A stretch of 64,000 bases of DNA from Isoetes taiwanensis (GCA_021234155.1 JAJEKV010000005.1:20878089-20942088); one strand, 5' to 3'; shown: positions 32,366 to 44,170, numbered from the stretch's first letter. Program-made: numbers and translations. The notes: generated by a model from the letters alone, not told the origin.

Positions 32366-33385
32366 TCAGTTGATAGCCATCGTGTAATCAATGGAGTCCA
32401 GGGGAATGAAATCAGGTTGCTCGGACGTCCCCTCCATTTCAGGCCTAAAGTCCTTGTCAGCAACATCAACAAACCTCTCATCTCCATCTCCAGGGCTGCA
32501 TGCATCATCGTAATACCTCTTCCTCGCCTTAGCCAATCGTTCAACGGGCTGCATACCTGCAGAGATGTTAAATATAACACAACGAACGTCACTGGGCATG
32601 CCCTGCGATGGATTGAGCGTTATTCTCCACGCTGCCTTCACACGGTGCTCTGAAATGAGCGCACAGTTAGTAGGCAAGATTCACTGGCTAGATAGTATAA
32701 ACTTGCCCATCCTCAGCATCCGGCACACAGTGTATACAAAGGAGGCAGAGAGCTGCTTCCTCCCATGGTATTTCACGAAATGGTGGGCTCTATGCAGCAA
32801 GTTCTTATTGTCCAACACCATAACACTTTTCAGATCACATGCGCCATGTAGGAGATACAGTCTTTGCCCATCTCGATCTGTTTCTCACTCACGTTATGAA
32901 GCAAATCTTGAAGTGGACCTTCCCAAAGTCCTTTAGGCAATATCTAACGAGCCCCTTAAAGCAATGCATCCTTGTATTCTTCAAGGTCTTGCAGATGAGG
33001 GGGATGCCTGCTGGCTTCTGGGATCCCCAACCAAAGAACTTTTTGATAGCAGCATTCATAGCCCGAGGTGTTCTTAGCGTCATTCTCAACACAACCTAAT
33101 AATGCAAGTGATCCAGCTCGAATCCCCTCTCAAGGGCCACAACCCCTGCAACAGTCTTATGCTTCAGGTAATCCTGTCAAACATGTTCAGCGGGACATCA
33201 CTCACAGCATATCCTAGGGTAAGGCTCACATCCAGCAACCCACTGCCCTCATCCTCACTGTCTAATCTAGCCCTGCCCTTAGACCTCCCCTCTCTATTCC
33301 CCACACTAAAAGCATCATCAACACAAGGAAAATTGGCTTCAGGAGGCAGAGCTTGTTTCTTACACCTAGCTGCCCTCTTCAGCAT
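32366..33385 (-). pseudogene. Rep-like HUH endonuclease (relic 2) with HLH and YCLKD motifs
   Basis: Minus-strand pieces in order: 33385-33164 (acidic linker then LLDVSLTLGYAVSDVP); a second frame with KTVAGVVALERGFELDHLHY (about 33160-33098), where HLH is the metal-binding HUH motif; after a stop, 33099-32889 with GMH-type RMHCFKGLVRYCLKDFGK, where Y-x-x-K-D is the catalytic tyrosine motif; then frameshifted C-terminal blocks to 32366 shared with relic 1. The HLH and YxxKD spacing of about 50 residues fits Rep/replitron-type HUH enzymes that nick and join single strands. There is no Helitron helicase. At least three disruptions are present. Spliceable 5' exons may extend to 33721 (GT at 33634, phase-0 exon to about 33398). 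Confidence 0.72.
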
Positions 33386-33721
33386 CTTACCTCAATTGCA
33401 AAACCAGCCGCAGGCCCGAAACCACAACAGAAGCTTACTCCACAAGGTACTTGCAGCAGTAAACAGACAAGCAGAACAAATAGATGAAAGCAAAAATCGT
33501 ACGTTATCTCAGTCCTAATCAACAATTGCCCAACATAAACAGAAAAAACAGATGAAGGCGACTTCAAAGGCTTGCTCCTGAAGAACGATAGGCAAGACAC
33601 AGCCACAACCACCACATTTTAACAACGGACTCACCTCTGACTCGAAGAGAACATGGCCACGACCTCCACCGCCATATGCGGAACTGTCCCTGCTCTGCTT
33701 CATCGCGTCCAATGCGCCCAT
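33386..33721 (-). other. Possible 5' exons of HUH relic 2
   Basis: A minus-strand ATG at 33721 opens MGALDAMKQSRDSSAYGGGG and reaches a GAG|gtgagt donor near 33634. After a 'ctgctgcaag' acceptor near 33458 a phase-compatible block (VPCGVSFCCGFGP) runs to GAG|gtaaga near 33398. The next frame is the HUH acidic linker. The exon model is inference from splice signals only. Confidence 0.3.
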
Positions 33722-35800
33722 GAAGACATTGCCAGAACATCACTTCTAAAAATACCTTCGACCTAGCCGGACCAACTATAGCCATCCAAACCCTTATTTC
33801 TGACGTCAGAATAATACCCTTCACCCATACGAATACCCTCCTCGACCTTTGGAAATCTTATGTTATCCCAATCTTAAACAACAATTGCCCAACATAATTG
33901 AGCAGAATTGGAATATGCAGACCCACTGCACCCCTCCTCCCTAAAAAATCGTGATCATGCAACATGTGTTTGTGTTATGGCTAGACACATGGCGACAGTT
34001 TTGTAACCGTATATTTGGAGGGTGTGATATTGAGTCCTTGTCACCTTATATAATCTCTTGTGTGAGTATGAGCAAAACTGTGGAGGTACAAGGTGATCTA
34101 ACTTAGAGAATTTGAGAGCAATGGGTCTGTTCAAATACGAAAGTGAGCATGCTAGCAGAAATGACGAAGATACTCAGTGGTCTAGAATGCAGCCTTCCAC
34201 GTTGCTACCCAAAGAAATTTATTCTCATTTAAGGCCGAAAAAAACGTCTCTCTCCATCCGACTAAGCATAAACGCTCCTCAAAATTTCGTCAATGTTTGT
34301 TTACTTTATTAATTGCAAAAGAGCTACGATGTACATTATATGCTTTGTTGGCTTTATGAGACACATGGCAACAATTTTGTGCCTGTATGCTTGGGGGGTG
34401 TGAAATTGAAAATCAAAGATTTAATGCACTTGGAGGAAAACTAGGAGCTTTACATGCCATAGATTACATCATGGATGCCACACGATCGGCGTACTCGAAG
34501 ACCTGTCCAAGGCACACCTTGTTTAGAATATGAATAGTTGTATCATACTTCCATATTAGTAACATCTTTCTTAGAATTTACTCTAAGTTGGTATAAGAGG
34601 AGAGTAGATTCCATTTAAGTTGATGTAAGGGTTGGCTGACATAGGATTGATGAGGCTTTAACTAACTAATCTTTTATTTTGGGATGGCGTTGGGAACCAT
34701 GCCAGAAATGCCGCATGTAATGCCGTATGCGGCATTCCCTTTCCCCTGCGGGACATTTTCCAGTCTCCATCTAGTCTTCCTTTTCGTATTTCAAATTCCA
34801 GAGGGAAGAAAGCGGCATAGGGTGGGCGTTGATGGCCCTGGCCCGTGCTTCTCCGTCGAAAATGATCTCCTTACATTGGTGAGCCACTTCCTTCGGCCCC
34901 ATCGAAGGAACCATTTTTCACACTTCCGTTTCGTCTCCATCTACATTCGACTAGGATCTGCATTCAACTAGGAAAATGTTGAACTAAACTATTAGATAAG
35001 CTATAACTTGGATAAATCAAATGTAAGAATGTCTATGACATTCAGGATACATTGCATTGGTTCGCAAGTCAAATTCCTAATTTTTTTTATTTATTTATTT
35101 TTATTAAGTGACAATGTATGCACAACCTTTTAAATATAATTTTGGATTCTATTAAGACAAGAGGCTTAAAAGGTTTTAAATCGATTGTATGGGGTGGCAT
35201 GGACTTAAGCAATAGCTGGGATGATTGTGACGAGCACTTCAGTTGCAAAACATTACAAATCAAGGTTGTACAGGGCAGTTGCACTATACTAGCACAAAAA
35301 AAAGAATGGGTTAATTTATTATTTTTTTTATTATGATAGTCTTATGACCTTGTTATTGAACCTTAAACATCTTATTCAGAAACTCAAGCTTATTTTCTAG
35401 GGTTTGTTTTGGCCAAGGATCTAATGTAGATCCGCACAGTTTTCTTACAGCCGGTTGAGTGCCGGCCGATATCTGTAACAGACAAATAGAGTGTTCGCAT
35501 ATATGAATGAGGATCTTCACATGCTTGGGTTATCAATTGTATGATGGCTTTACAGGGTACATAGACTAATGGAGTGTTTGCACAGATTGGTCTGCTTTGG
35601 ACAGGGTAGTACCAACGAAATTAGCTGGCTTGTCTTAGGTACTGCTTCCACTTAAGGCAAGGATTTACAAGCAATATTCGCTTGTTCTTTACATACAAGG
35701 CATCGTATCTTTGATCAAACTAGTGTTGTTATAACCAGAACTAGTCTTAGTGACATCCCTGATTTCCATATCACTGGCACGATTTTGCCTAGTCTGTCTC
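33722..35800. other. Stretch without a recognisable gene
   Basis: Short open frames only; 35075-35105 is a T/A-rich low-complexity run. No supported feature. Confidence 0.4.
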
Positions 35801-35824
35801 CCTCCTTTTATCTTCTCTCTAAAA

Positions 35825-36106
35825 TGGACAAAGAGTTCGACCAGATGGATACTCCATCAATGCAAGTGAGGAAGAGCTTGATGAGCTCCTAGAGTCCGAA
35901 TTACAGTGGTGTCTTGCTGAGATAAGTATGGAAAATGTGCAAGTTCCAGTTAATGTCGGAGGCAGCAAAAGGGCACTTATGGATGATTCTGAAAGCAGGA
36001 TAATAGCAACACTAAAAAACTAGCAAGAAGGAATACACGGGAAACATCTTCAGTCCCTGAAACTCAAATGCATGTTGAGTATATTTCTGACCATGAGGAT
36101 TTACAG
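35825..36106 (+). CDS. Exon of an unrecognised gene (acidic, ends in a phase-0 donor)
   Basis: One frame reads SINASEEELDELLESELQWC and continues to about 36010. A second, shifted by one base, continues with KKLARRNTRETSSVPETQ to EYISDHEDLQ, ending at CAG|gtacct. That phase-0 donor matches a phase-0 acceptor at 38289 (gcacag|GAAGG). If they belong to one gene it carries either a frameshift or an unseen short intron. No domain is recognised. Confidence 0.35.
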
Positions 36107-36109
36107 GTA

Positions 36110-38280
36110 CCTTTAGTTTATTATCTTCTGAACTACTGGCTTTGAGTTGTTCAAAATCAGTCTTACAGGACCTATTTAGACTTAGAACTTATTTTAGGTT
36201 GATCTGAATGCATATCTGGATGATTTACTGCTCCATTATACAAATAAGAGTGTGCTTAGGCATGATACAGGTTCCCTTTGATTGATCTCCCTTGATTTAG
36301 CTGGCTTTGGGTTCATCAAAAGCAGTTTACATCAATTACATGGGTTTTTGAGATTGTAAGGATGAAAGCAAAATCGTAACAGGTTTGTGTTAATGTATTT
36401 TGCAAAGAGCTCTGCTTATTATGTTTATAGTATAATACATTCTAGCTTAATAGTTTGTTTTATCAAAATGGTTTAACCTATGATTATAAGCAGGCTTGTG
36501 CTTGTTATAGTGGTTAATAGCTTATTTAAAATACTAGGTCTACTTTGGTGTAGGCTATTAACGAGAAGAGAAAATTTGAAACAGATTTGCTAGATTGGCA
36601 TTTTCTATTTATGGCTACTTGTTGCTGGTTTATGCTTCTGGAACAGATCGTTTAATGATGTTAATATAGTCTGTTATACCTTTACACTATTAGTACTACT
36701 ATTGACTTTACTAAATCAATTAGATTCTTTCATTCTGGTACTAATGGGCTACAAGGGAGGTGCAAGAAGTGACCGGTGATAAACCGAGAGGCTCTAGGTA
36801 CCTTCTGGCCCTGGATTTTTTACCATTATCATGCTAACAAATTCTTGATTGGCTGCAGGTACGAACATCTCTCTTCTTCTTGCTTTTTCTTGTTGTTCTT
36901 GCGGTATTTGGAATGAAATGGATTTGAAAACGTACATGCAACTTTGGTAGCTGAGGTTTACTGGAGGACAATATTATGGCTGATTGAAATTATCTCTACA
37001 TCAGCCATATAAAATCCTGCAAGTTTTGCAAGGTAATCACTCTATTTTCCTAGTTTGACTCTTAGCTAAGAATTTTTAGATGCTAAAATATGACATGAGT
37101 ATTTTGGAATGTGAGCTTGCATACATCCCTATGTGTAAGTCATATTATATAAAGTTCTGCTCTTTATGAGATGAAAAACTGAAGTGCATAACAACAGTAA
37201 ATTATAGGTCTAAAAGAGATTCACTTCTTGTAATATGTTCTGTTTAATTACAATTTATTTGGTACAAATGTACGGGGTAGATATGCTGTTGGTGTCTCTG
37301 TTAAAAATGCTTTTAATAATGCTGGTGTTGATCGAATTTTTCGCCAAACCCTGTACTTTTGTCTTTTAGAATTACAATTTGCATTAAGGGAAATGGAGAT
37401 GTCCTGAAAATTTTAATATTTCAGTTAAGCTGATATTTAACTAGGCGGCTGGTTGGATCATTGCAAAACTGATTAAGTTAATAATTGTTCTCATTGTTTA
37501 AAGTTTTTTCGTTGGGAGACCATGATCTTAAAGTTTATTCAAATAATTGAGATATCGCTGATACAAAAAATTAAAATGGGAGTGGTCTTTTTAATGATCG
37601 ATAAATGACCAAAGTGCATACTAAGACATTAAGGTCTTTGAATTTGAAATGTAGATAAGTTTTATAGGCTGACTGCAGGCAATAAATTTTATTGTTGGCT
37701 AATGGTATAATTTTAACTGAGAATCGAGAATCGAGGTCTAATCTTAAAGATATACTCTTTTATGTGAAACCTTTGGTTGAACAACGGGCTGTAAGTAGAC
37801 TGGCATACTGGTTAACTAGAAATAAATGTAGGAACTTATTGTTAGAAATTGAATTCAACAAGTTAGAATTGTTTGATATATTCACTATGGTCCATAAGTA
37901 ACTTGAAGTTCTTGTTAAAGGCAAATTGCACTTAGTTGTTGGGATTAAATGCTTGATGCACGAGGGGTTGACAATGTTTAACTAAGGATAAATGTGCTTA
38001 GATCTTTGTTACATCATGTGGACTTTTGTATTCCTGGAGATAGGTTATTAAGACCAAAGACATTAAGTAACAGCCTTGTAAAACCAGTTATTTGGTCTGG
38101 TTTGATCAGACTGCTTAGGGATTGATCAAAGCAGATGCAATTCTAAGATCATTTAGTTTTGGCTGGGTTTTTTTTAGACACTTCAATTCACTAGTTCAAC
38201 TGGTGTTGCTTGTGTCTTTGGTATGCATTCGCTCATCTGGTTAATCAATTTTTTACATCTATGATACTAACATCTTGACT
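36110..38280. other. Putative intron, no coding signal
   Basis: A stretch of about 2 kb, AT-rich, lying between the two putative exons. No repeats or mobile-element motif recognised. Confidence 0.3.
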
Positions 38281-38289
38281 ATGGCACAG

Positions 38290-38820
38290 GAAGGTCATAA
38301 ACAATCTGATGAATATGTGTTCGAATTTGTCCCACCCACTTGGAATTCAGAGCTGATTGATTTGGGTTATAGTATAAGCAACATTGAGATGCCTAGTCTT
38401 GCTGTACAAACACTGTTATGTTGCATCAAAAATCACAAAGTCCATGAGTATTTGATGATAAAGGAAGCACTTAAGAAGGACGAGGAGTACTCAGCCATTG
38501 CTCACCTAGGTTTTAGTGAATGGCTCATGGTGGTCCCTTCTATCAATAAGGCTGCTGATGACTGGAATAGCATTATTACTTTAATTGACAAACTGTATAG
38601 TGATCTTCCTGGTAAAATTTATGCTTGGACTGCTGAGGAGGACCGTTGCAAAGTTCAATATTTTACTGGCCTTACTGCTTTGGAAGCTGCTAACAACATT
38701 AAGAAAACTAGAGGCAATGAAGTAGATTGGCTATTCCCAGAGGATGAGGAAGAGGAAGATCCATTTGGGGCGTCCCTTCTCTCGGACAAAGATAAAGAAG
38801 CACTCCCAATAGCACTTTAG
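38290..38820 (+). CDS. Unrecognised protein exon (about 177 codons, intact)
   Basis: A long clean frame begins after a consensus 3' splice site (cttgactatggcacag). It contains EYVFEFVPPTWNSELIDLGY, an all-helical central part (IKEALKKDEEYSAIAHLGF, WNSIITLIDKLYSDLPGKIY) and an acidic tail (DEEEEDPFGA). An ATG at 38281 lies in frame just upstream, so a start here is also possible. Length and codon use look genuine. I do not recognise the family. Neighbouring coding pieces continue to about 39.95 kb. Confidence 0.5.
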   Translation, partial: EGHKQSDEYVFEFVPPTWNSELIDLGYSISNIEMPSLAVQTLLCCIKNHKVHEYLMIKEALKKDEEYSAIAHLGFSEWLMVVPSINKAADDWNSIITLIDKLYSDLPGKIYAWTAEEDRCKVQYFTGLTALEAANNIKKTRGNEVDWLFPEDEEEEDPFGASLLSDKDKEALPIAL

Positions 38821-38862
38821 TTTCACACTAAAAAACTGCTTAAGGTTTTCTATTATTCCTGA

Positions 38863-39950
38863 AAGGCTTGTTGGAAGCCATAGTGTTCTTTACAATCAAG
38901 CCATATGGAGGTCAAAGAACTATGGAGCTCTTGCCCCAATTAGTAGGGATGCATGGATTATACTTGGTAACATTACACCTGCACAAATTACAGCAGCCAA
39001 GGGAGCTGTTGAACGGATGGAAAAATTTGTCACTAAGGAGAGGGTTAAACTCAATAGATGCACTTATACATAAAGGGGGTATGGCATCTGCGTTCGGAGG
39101 GTAGCAAAAAACCCCCCTTGTATACACATTTTCAAAAGGCAATTTGACCCCAATGTGTAGAGATATTGCTCTAGACCAGTGCCTAAAAACACCCCTAACC
39201 CCTAAGTATACGTACGCAAATGATCCAAAAAACACCCCTCCGTTGAACTCTCATGGGTTATACGCTAATGAAAGGTGAATCCCCCGGGATCACCACCAGA
39301 TTTTTTGATAAGGTTTCTATCAGAGATGACTTCATATATATCAGCCAAAAGGCGCATATGGCATATCCAATGGAAGAAAGAGGTGACTTCTGCTTAAAAA
39401 AGCTCTGGATGCTACCTATCCCTACTTCAAATGCTTAAGTGAAGCACCACGTGGTGGTAAAAATAAAAAGTGCAAAGATAACATGATTTGGTTTGACCAC
39501 GCTGTTTGGTTTATTCTTAACAATCTTCCTGATGTTTATCCTGATATTTCTGTCACTGGACAGTGGCGTTTAAGAATTGCCTCAAAACTACATTGAAGAA
39601 AAGTATCATGGCCTATCTGTCCTACTTGGTATTCAGAGAAACTCTTATTGGTATGGCCAGAGATTTGGCTGTCGACCCATGGGCTGACTTTAAGCTGAAC
39701 AGGCCAAGGTGCAAAATGGTGGATATCTACGAAAAAATAATCAAGCACATCAAGTTTATCAAAAACGCTGATGTAACAAGTAGCTACAATAGTAGCAAAA
39801 AGTCTAAGCAGACTAATAGCAGCACTGCCAGCTCATCTCAATGCAGGATCAAAGCTCCCCCAAGAATTACAAAAGTACCAGTCAGGCAGCAACTATTGAA
39901 TCTGAAAGTGCTTTTGTCGAAGGATTGGGGACTCCCAACTCTAACATAGG
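38863..39950 (+). pseudogene. Downstream pieces of the same unrecognised gene (broken frames)
   Basis: 38863-39070 encodes ERLVGSHSVLYNQAIWRSKN and ISRDAWIILGNITPAQITAA in one frame. 39390-39590 gives KKALDATYPYFKCLSEAPRG and NMIWFDHAVWFILNNLPDVY. 39563-39949 gives RDLAVDPWADFKLNRPRCKM followed by a Ser/Lys-rich tail. The frames differ and stops intervene (39070-39240 has none open), so the gene is either multi-exon with poorly visible introns or decayed. No family recognised. Confidence 0.4.
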
Positions 39951-40299
39951 GCACTCGGTTACTAAGGACTGCACTGCAAAAGAGCAACAAAATACGAATA
40001 TAACAGGGCTGAAATTGGGCTTTAGGCAACTGGTATATTTTCTAATTTATGCTCAATTCTTAAATTTTTAGCTATAATGCTTGTTCTTATTATGATATAA
40101 CAAAAACCAAATGAATTAAGGGGTCAAGGGAAAAAGAAGGGGGGTTGATCCTTCCTTAAGGACCATACGGATGATTGTTTGATGCAAAGCACCATCTTGC
40201 CACTCGGCCTTGCAACATGCAGTTTCACACTGCCATCTGATAGACTGTTATCCATCTGTTATGAACTTTTAAATACTTAGGAGTGCTAGGATACCTTGT

Positions 40300-41310
40300 T
40301 TACTTAAACAAATTTTTCTTGTCAACAGATGGATAAAGTCCTATCAAGAGATGTTCTAGGAAGGTGGTACATACAAGGAAAGAATTCCAAAAATAAGATG
40401 AAAGCAGTACACTGCACTTTTTTTATCTAAAGTTCTTGATAACATTTGTTTACCCAAGATTTTCTACGGGATTTTCAAAGAAGTTTTGCATGACATTGGT
40501 ACAGAGATATGGATAATACGATGTTTAGTTGTAAGTATATTGAATGCCTTAGTGATTTATGCTACAAGCCTTTTCAGACCTTTGCAGCTGACTGTGAAGC
40601 TATGTGCCCATGTGAAAAACCATACATGTGCAAGTTCGTGGATAAAAAGTTGGGCATATTGTCACGACAAGCAATATGATTGTACATAACAAATTCCTCA
40701 GGGGCCTTTTTCTAAAAGGCCTTAACCACATACCTGATCGAATGCTTATCATGAAGGAATTTCAAAAAGAGATTGAATTGTCTAATGATGCTATCAATGG
40801 CAAACTAGAAAACAAAATGTTTAGGTATCGTGAAGATAATTGTACCCATACCATACAGCCTATCATAACACTCACGCATTAACTTGCAACTCTGATCGAT
40901 GAAATCATCTCTACAGACAAGTCTTGCTTTACTAGCAGAGACGTGATTTCCATCATCTTCAACCTGCCAATTTATTTTTCTAATCTGTCTTCCAGGATTG
41001 CAAGATGGTATTTCGTAGGTTGCAACATCCACAATGGCAATTGCAAGCCAAAGTTATAAATGTACCACGTGTTTGCTCAACAATAGCAATTCCAATCATA
41101 AAAATACAGTTTGGCATTGTCTATCAAAATCCTTTCAATGGATAAATGGATCAGGACATGGTGATAGGTAGTGAATGAATACACCGTACCTGTAGCTACG
41201 ATTAATAGAGCTTTCTCGACAGACATCACAAAGCTGCAAAACAAAACAAATAAACAACATAATGAGCCTATGATAATGGCGGTGGCAGTTTTCCTAAGTT
41301 GCGCCACCAA
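40300..41310. other. Fragmentary coding-like sequence, unrecognised
   Basis: The plus strand has a cysteine-rich stretch (TFAADCEAMCPCEKPYMCKF) near 40580-40640. The minus strand 41032-40805 has an open frame (VATYEIPSCNPGRQIRKINW and SASKARLVCRDDFIDQSCKL) without known domains. Neither can be tied to a family. Confidence 0.25.
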
Positions 41311-41336
41311 ATAGCTTCAAAAACATGGAGATGCAA

Positions 41337-41375
41337 TTTTTGGGTTGTCCAAAGGGCAAACCACCCTTGGGAGGA
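41337..41375 (+). repeat. R1-like hairpin head
   Basis: 'atttttgggttgtccaaa' followed by 'gggcaaacca' resembles the first 30 bp of R1/R2 (atttttgggttgcccc...gggcaaaccc) with the same stem. The rest of R1 is not present. Confidence 0.4.
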
Positions 41376-41389
41376 GGGATGATGGAATA

Positions 41390-41548
41390 TCCTTTTCGAC
41401 CCAGTTGTGTATGCAGCTGAACCAGAGGCAGCGTTCTCCACTCAGGAGTTTGTTAATAATGTCATTCAGGTGGGCACTGAGGCGCATAGGATTGCAGGGT
41501 GTAAAATCGCTAGTGGGGTACAACTTTTGGCGAAGCGTTTAAGCACTT
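41390..41548 (+). pseudogene. 5' part of an ORF split by element B
   Basis: The frame reads ILFDPVVYAAEPEAAFSTQE, then IASGVQLLAKRL, up to the TTTAAGCACTT duplicated site. It continues in the same frame on the far side of element B at 49164. A stop lies upstream near 41381. The protein is not recognised; it may be the terminal part of a transposon gene. Confidence 0.55.
41538..41548. other. Target-site duplication, left (TTTAAGCACTT)
   Basis: The 11-bp string is repeated exactly at 49153-49163. The bases outside differ (g/t before, t/g after). Confidence 0.75.
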
Positions 41549-41644
41549 TAAGTGCTGAAACTCGCGGACGTCGAAGCCCGTCACGCCCTTCTCCCTCCTT
41601 TTCCCCTGGGCGCGAAAACTCAGATCAGTGTTTCACTGTTGACG

Positions 41645-42052
41645 ATGGAGGCATGGAGCGCGGATGATTTTCACACCATCAGAGGTCTGTGCAATTCGGG
41701 GGTGAAGCCCCACGAGGAAGAAGCTTGGTTGGAAAATAATGTCACGGATCGAGATTGGGATTCTGTTTGGACAAAGAAGTTGAACAAGGGAAAAATAAAA
41801 TGGCACTGTGCAAAGGAGCATCTTCAAGAGAAGTTGGAAACACTCTGCCGAAAAATCTACAAGAATTGTCACAACAAAGAAGTAAGAAAGCAACCGGCCC
41901 TTTGCTTTTTGCGTTTGAAAATTGCACTAGATCAATACTTGCACCGAGGAACACAAAGTAAATGGGCTGCATTTGTCGTGCAATGTCAAAGATACCACAA
42001 CAATAGACAAGTAAAAACAGAGGCGGATGTTGTAGCACATGTTAGGAAAATC
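41645..42052 (+). CDS. Element B plus-strand gene, first exon (unrecognised)
   Basis: The ATG at 41645 opens MEAWSADDFHTIRGLCNSGV and runs about 135 codons, with a Trp-rich basic middle (DRDWDSVWTKKLNKGKIKWH) and a helical end (SKWAAFVVQCQRYHNN). No family is recognised. The ATG lies about 95 bp inside the inferred left end of the element, which suits a first exon. Further basic, coiled-coil-like sequence continues in broken frames to 42.5 kb. Confidence 0.5.
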
Positions 42053-43040
42053 TGAAATGAAGGCAAAGCCAAAGGTGGCAATTTGGATCAAATGAGGTCG
42101 GTGCATGTGATGAAAACATAAAACCTTAGAGAATGCGAAGACGGGAGATTGGAAAATCAGTTTACTTATCACAAAGAATCTAGAAGCAAATAGGGAAGTG
42201 AGCTGAAAGGCAATGAGAAGGCCTCGAATTACGAGAAAATGATGTTGGAAGAGGCTGAAAGCAGTTTTAAGACAGCCACAAATGATTTGGCTACAAAACG
42301 GGAGGAGTTCAAGCTTAATCCAACATGTGAGTTGGAGGCGAAATTAAAGATTTGGAGCGGTCGGTCCGGATGGAAACTTGGCACGGGAACAAGGTACAAA
42401 AAGCAATGAACCCTACATCCGTTAATGAGCAGGTCAAACGTAAACTCAAACTTGAGGAGGAGTTAAAAGTTCTCAAGAAGAACAAAGACTTCTGCATTTC
42501 TACATAAACAATTTGTGGAAGCTGAAAATGGATATTCCCGCAACATTTAGCATCTCTACTATTATAATGAGATAAGTTGCTAGTGGAAGATTCATTTTAT
42601 ACATGTTCGACATGTGGTCCGAATTCACTAAAGCTTACAAGGTTAAGTTTAGCAATCGAATTGCCAACATGAGTATCATATAGCTTGTTGTTCATTGTTG
42701 AGAGGAGGACAATGTATTCATGGTTGCCCCGGAAAGGTGCGGAGGGTGTATTTGACGAGCTAGGTTTTGGCCATGTTGCTGGTGCTTCAAATAGTACACC
42801 AAAAAGGATGTGTTAATCCGTCCCCGCGCAATTGAGGTCTCACCGTTGAGGGTTCAAAGAAGGACAATGGTGCCATTTGAAGATGCACAACACACCGCAA
42901 AGTCCTATAGAGTACTGATCAATTGTGGTGATTTGATTGCAACAGCAAGTAGAACCACCACCACCAGTCAAGAAGTCGCCCAAGAAGCTATAGAAGAAGT
43001 CTGTAAAAACAAAGACCGGTTGTGGAAAAAACAACGCAGA
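42053..43040 (+). other. Element B: broken coiled-coil-like coding sequence
   Basis: Frames at 42060-42510 are Lys/Glu-rich (EEAESSFKTATNDLATKREE) with heptad character and several stops, comparable in character, but not visibly in sequence, to the coiled coil of element A. 42510-43040 has no clear coding signal. Confidence 0.35.
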
Positions 43041-43044
43041 CCGA

Positions 43045-43386
43045 TTGTATAATGAAGCACCTAAGGAAGTTGAGGGAGTAATTCCATCGGATGAGGGCAA
43101 CTTGGTGAATATTTGCGAGAAAGGAAAGGGCGTAAGAACAAAGAGGGGTAAGCTGGAGGATAGCAAAGTAGTTGTTCAGGCTACAAGAAAGAGAACAAGA
43201 AGTAGCTATGCAAAAGATGCAGGAAGCAGTCTCAATCATGACACCACACATATCGAAGTGTGTTCTGAAGAAAATGCAGAATCAGGCCCTCAAGTTTCAG
43301 GTGAGCCTGATCTTCAACAAGTGATTGCTGCCATTAATAACCCTGGAAAGGGGGTATGGGCATTGTTGGGCAAGGCCACAACTTAG
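43045..43386 (+). CDS. Element B basic, NLS-bearing ORF upstream of the HAD domain
   Basis: About 110 codons, hydrophilic, with a nuclear-signal-like cluster (ATRKRTRSSYAKDAG) and a helical end (LQQVIAAINNPGKGVW). There is no ATG at its head, so it is likely an internal exon. The HAD exon begins 180 bp further on after a consensus acceptor, so both may be parts of one protein: a nuclear N-terminal region plus a phosphatase-like domain. Confidence 0.4.
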   Translation: MYNEAPKEVEGVIPSDEGNLVNICEKGKGVRTKRGKLEDSKVVVQATRKRTRSSYAKDAGSSLNHDTTHIEVCSEENAESGPQVSGEPDLQQVIAAINNPGKGVWALLGKATT

Positions 43387-43566
43387 TGTTGATTAAAACA
43401 TTGAATATTATTGATTTTCTTTTGTTGCATTCATTGTAGGATTACCAGTTCATTCTCTGTTAGGTCGAGGAGAATCCTGTTGTTGATACAGAAAGGTTTC
43501 CACATTCAACCCATTTTTCATTTTCATCTTCATCTATTTATTCATGTAGTAATTCCTGTTGTGTAG

Positions 43567-44170
43567 GTATTCAGGATGTTCCAACGTACTAAATATTGAT
43601 TTGCCAGCCAAAGATAAACTCATTGTCTTGGATTTAAATGGTGTGTTGGTAAAAACATTTGGTGCAAATGAACACATACGCTTGGAAGCAGGATTGACAA
43701 TGACATACACTAGCAGAAAGAAAGTGATATTCAGACCAGAAGCAGTGTTCTTCTTGAAGACTTTGTTACAGAAGTGTTGTGTTGGTATATGGTCATCAAT
43801 GCAACTCTCCAATGTGGAAGATGTGCTGCAAGTACTATGTCCAGATTTGAGGGACAGATTTGAATTTGTATGGGGACAGGAAAAATGTGTGCAGACCAGT
43901 TTTCACCACCCTAACAAACCCGGGCTATCAGTCATGATGAAGCCACTTGGGAAAATATATGAGTCATACCCAAGATTCTCGGGTAAGACTTTGCTTCTTG
44001 ATGATTCATTGTACAAGTCTTACCTTAGCAAACCCTGGAAATTTCTGCGGGTACCTGCATTCAAGATGGATGTCCATGATGAAGTGCTACCAGTACTCAC
44101 CCCAAAGATAGAAGAAATCCGCAGCCAAGACCGAGGAAGAAATGAAGTTCTTGGTGAAGAATACACATAG
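43567..44170 (+). CDS. FCP1-homology HAD phosphatase-like domain, element B copy (intact frame)
   Basis: The frame opens after a TGTAG acceptor and runs 200 codons. Motif I is LIVLDLNGVLVKTF, so the usual DxDx(T/V) reads D-L-N-G-V, as in plant FCP1-homology proteins with D-(V/L)-N-G. Motif II is VGIWSSMQLSN. A conserved KP-L...IYE (MMKPLGKIYE) supplies the motif III Lys. Motif IV is TLLLDDSLYKSYL with the DD pair. The residue order matches the plant FCP1-homology family, whose other members act in the nucleus. The Asn at the second motif I position would be expected to weaken acid/base catalysis. The broken homologue at 3.9 kb in element A shows it travels with the transposon. Confidence 0.75.

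Noticed and set aside
32299-32653. Other-frame and plus-strand ORFs over HUH relic 2
   Set aside because: Shadows; only the minus frame shared with relic 1 is conserved.
32366-33385. Helitron RepHel for the HUH relic
   Set aside because: No helicase motifs follow, and the tyrosine motif is a single YxxKD of Rep type rather than the two-tyrosine Helitron form.
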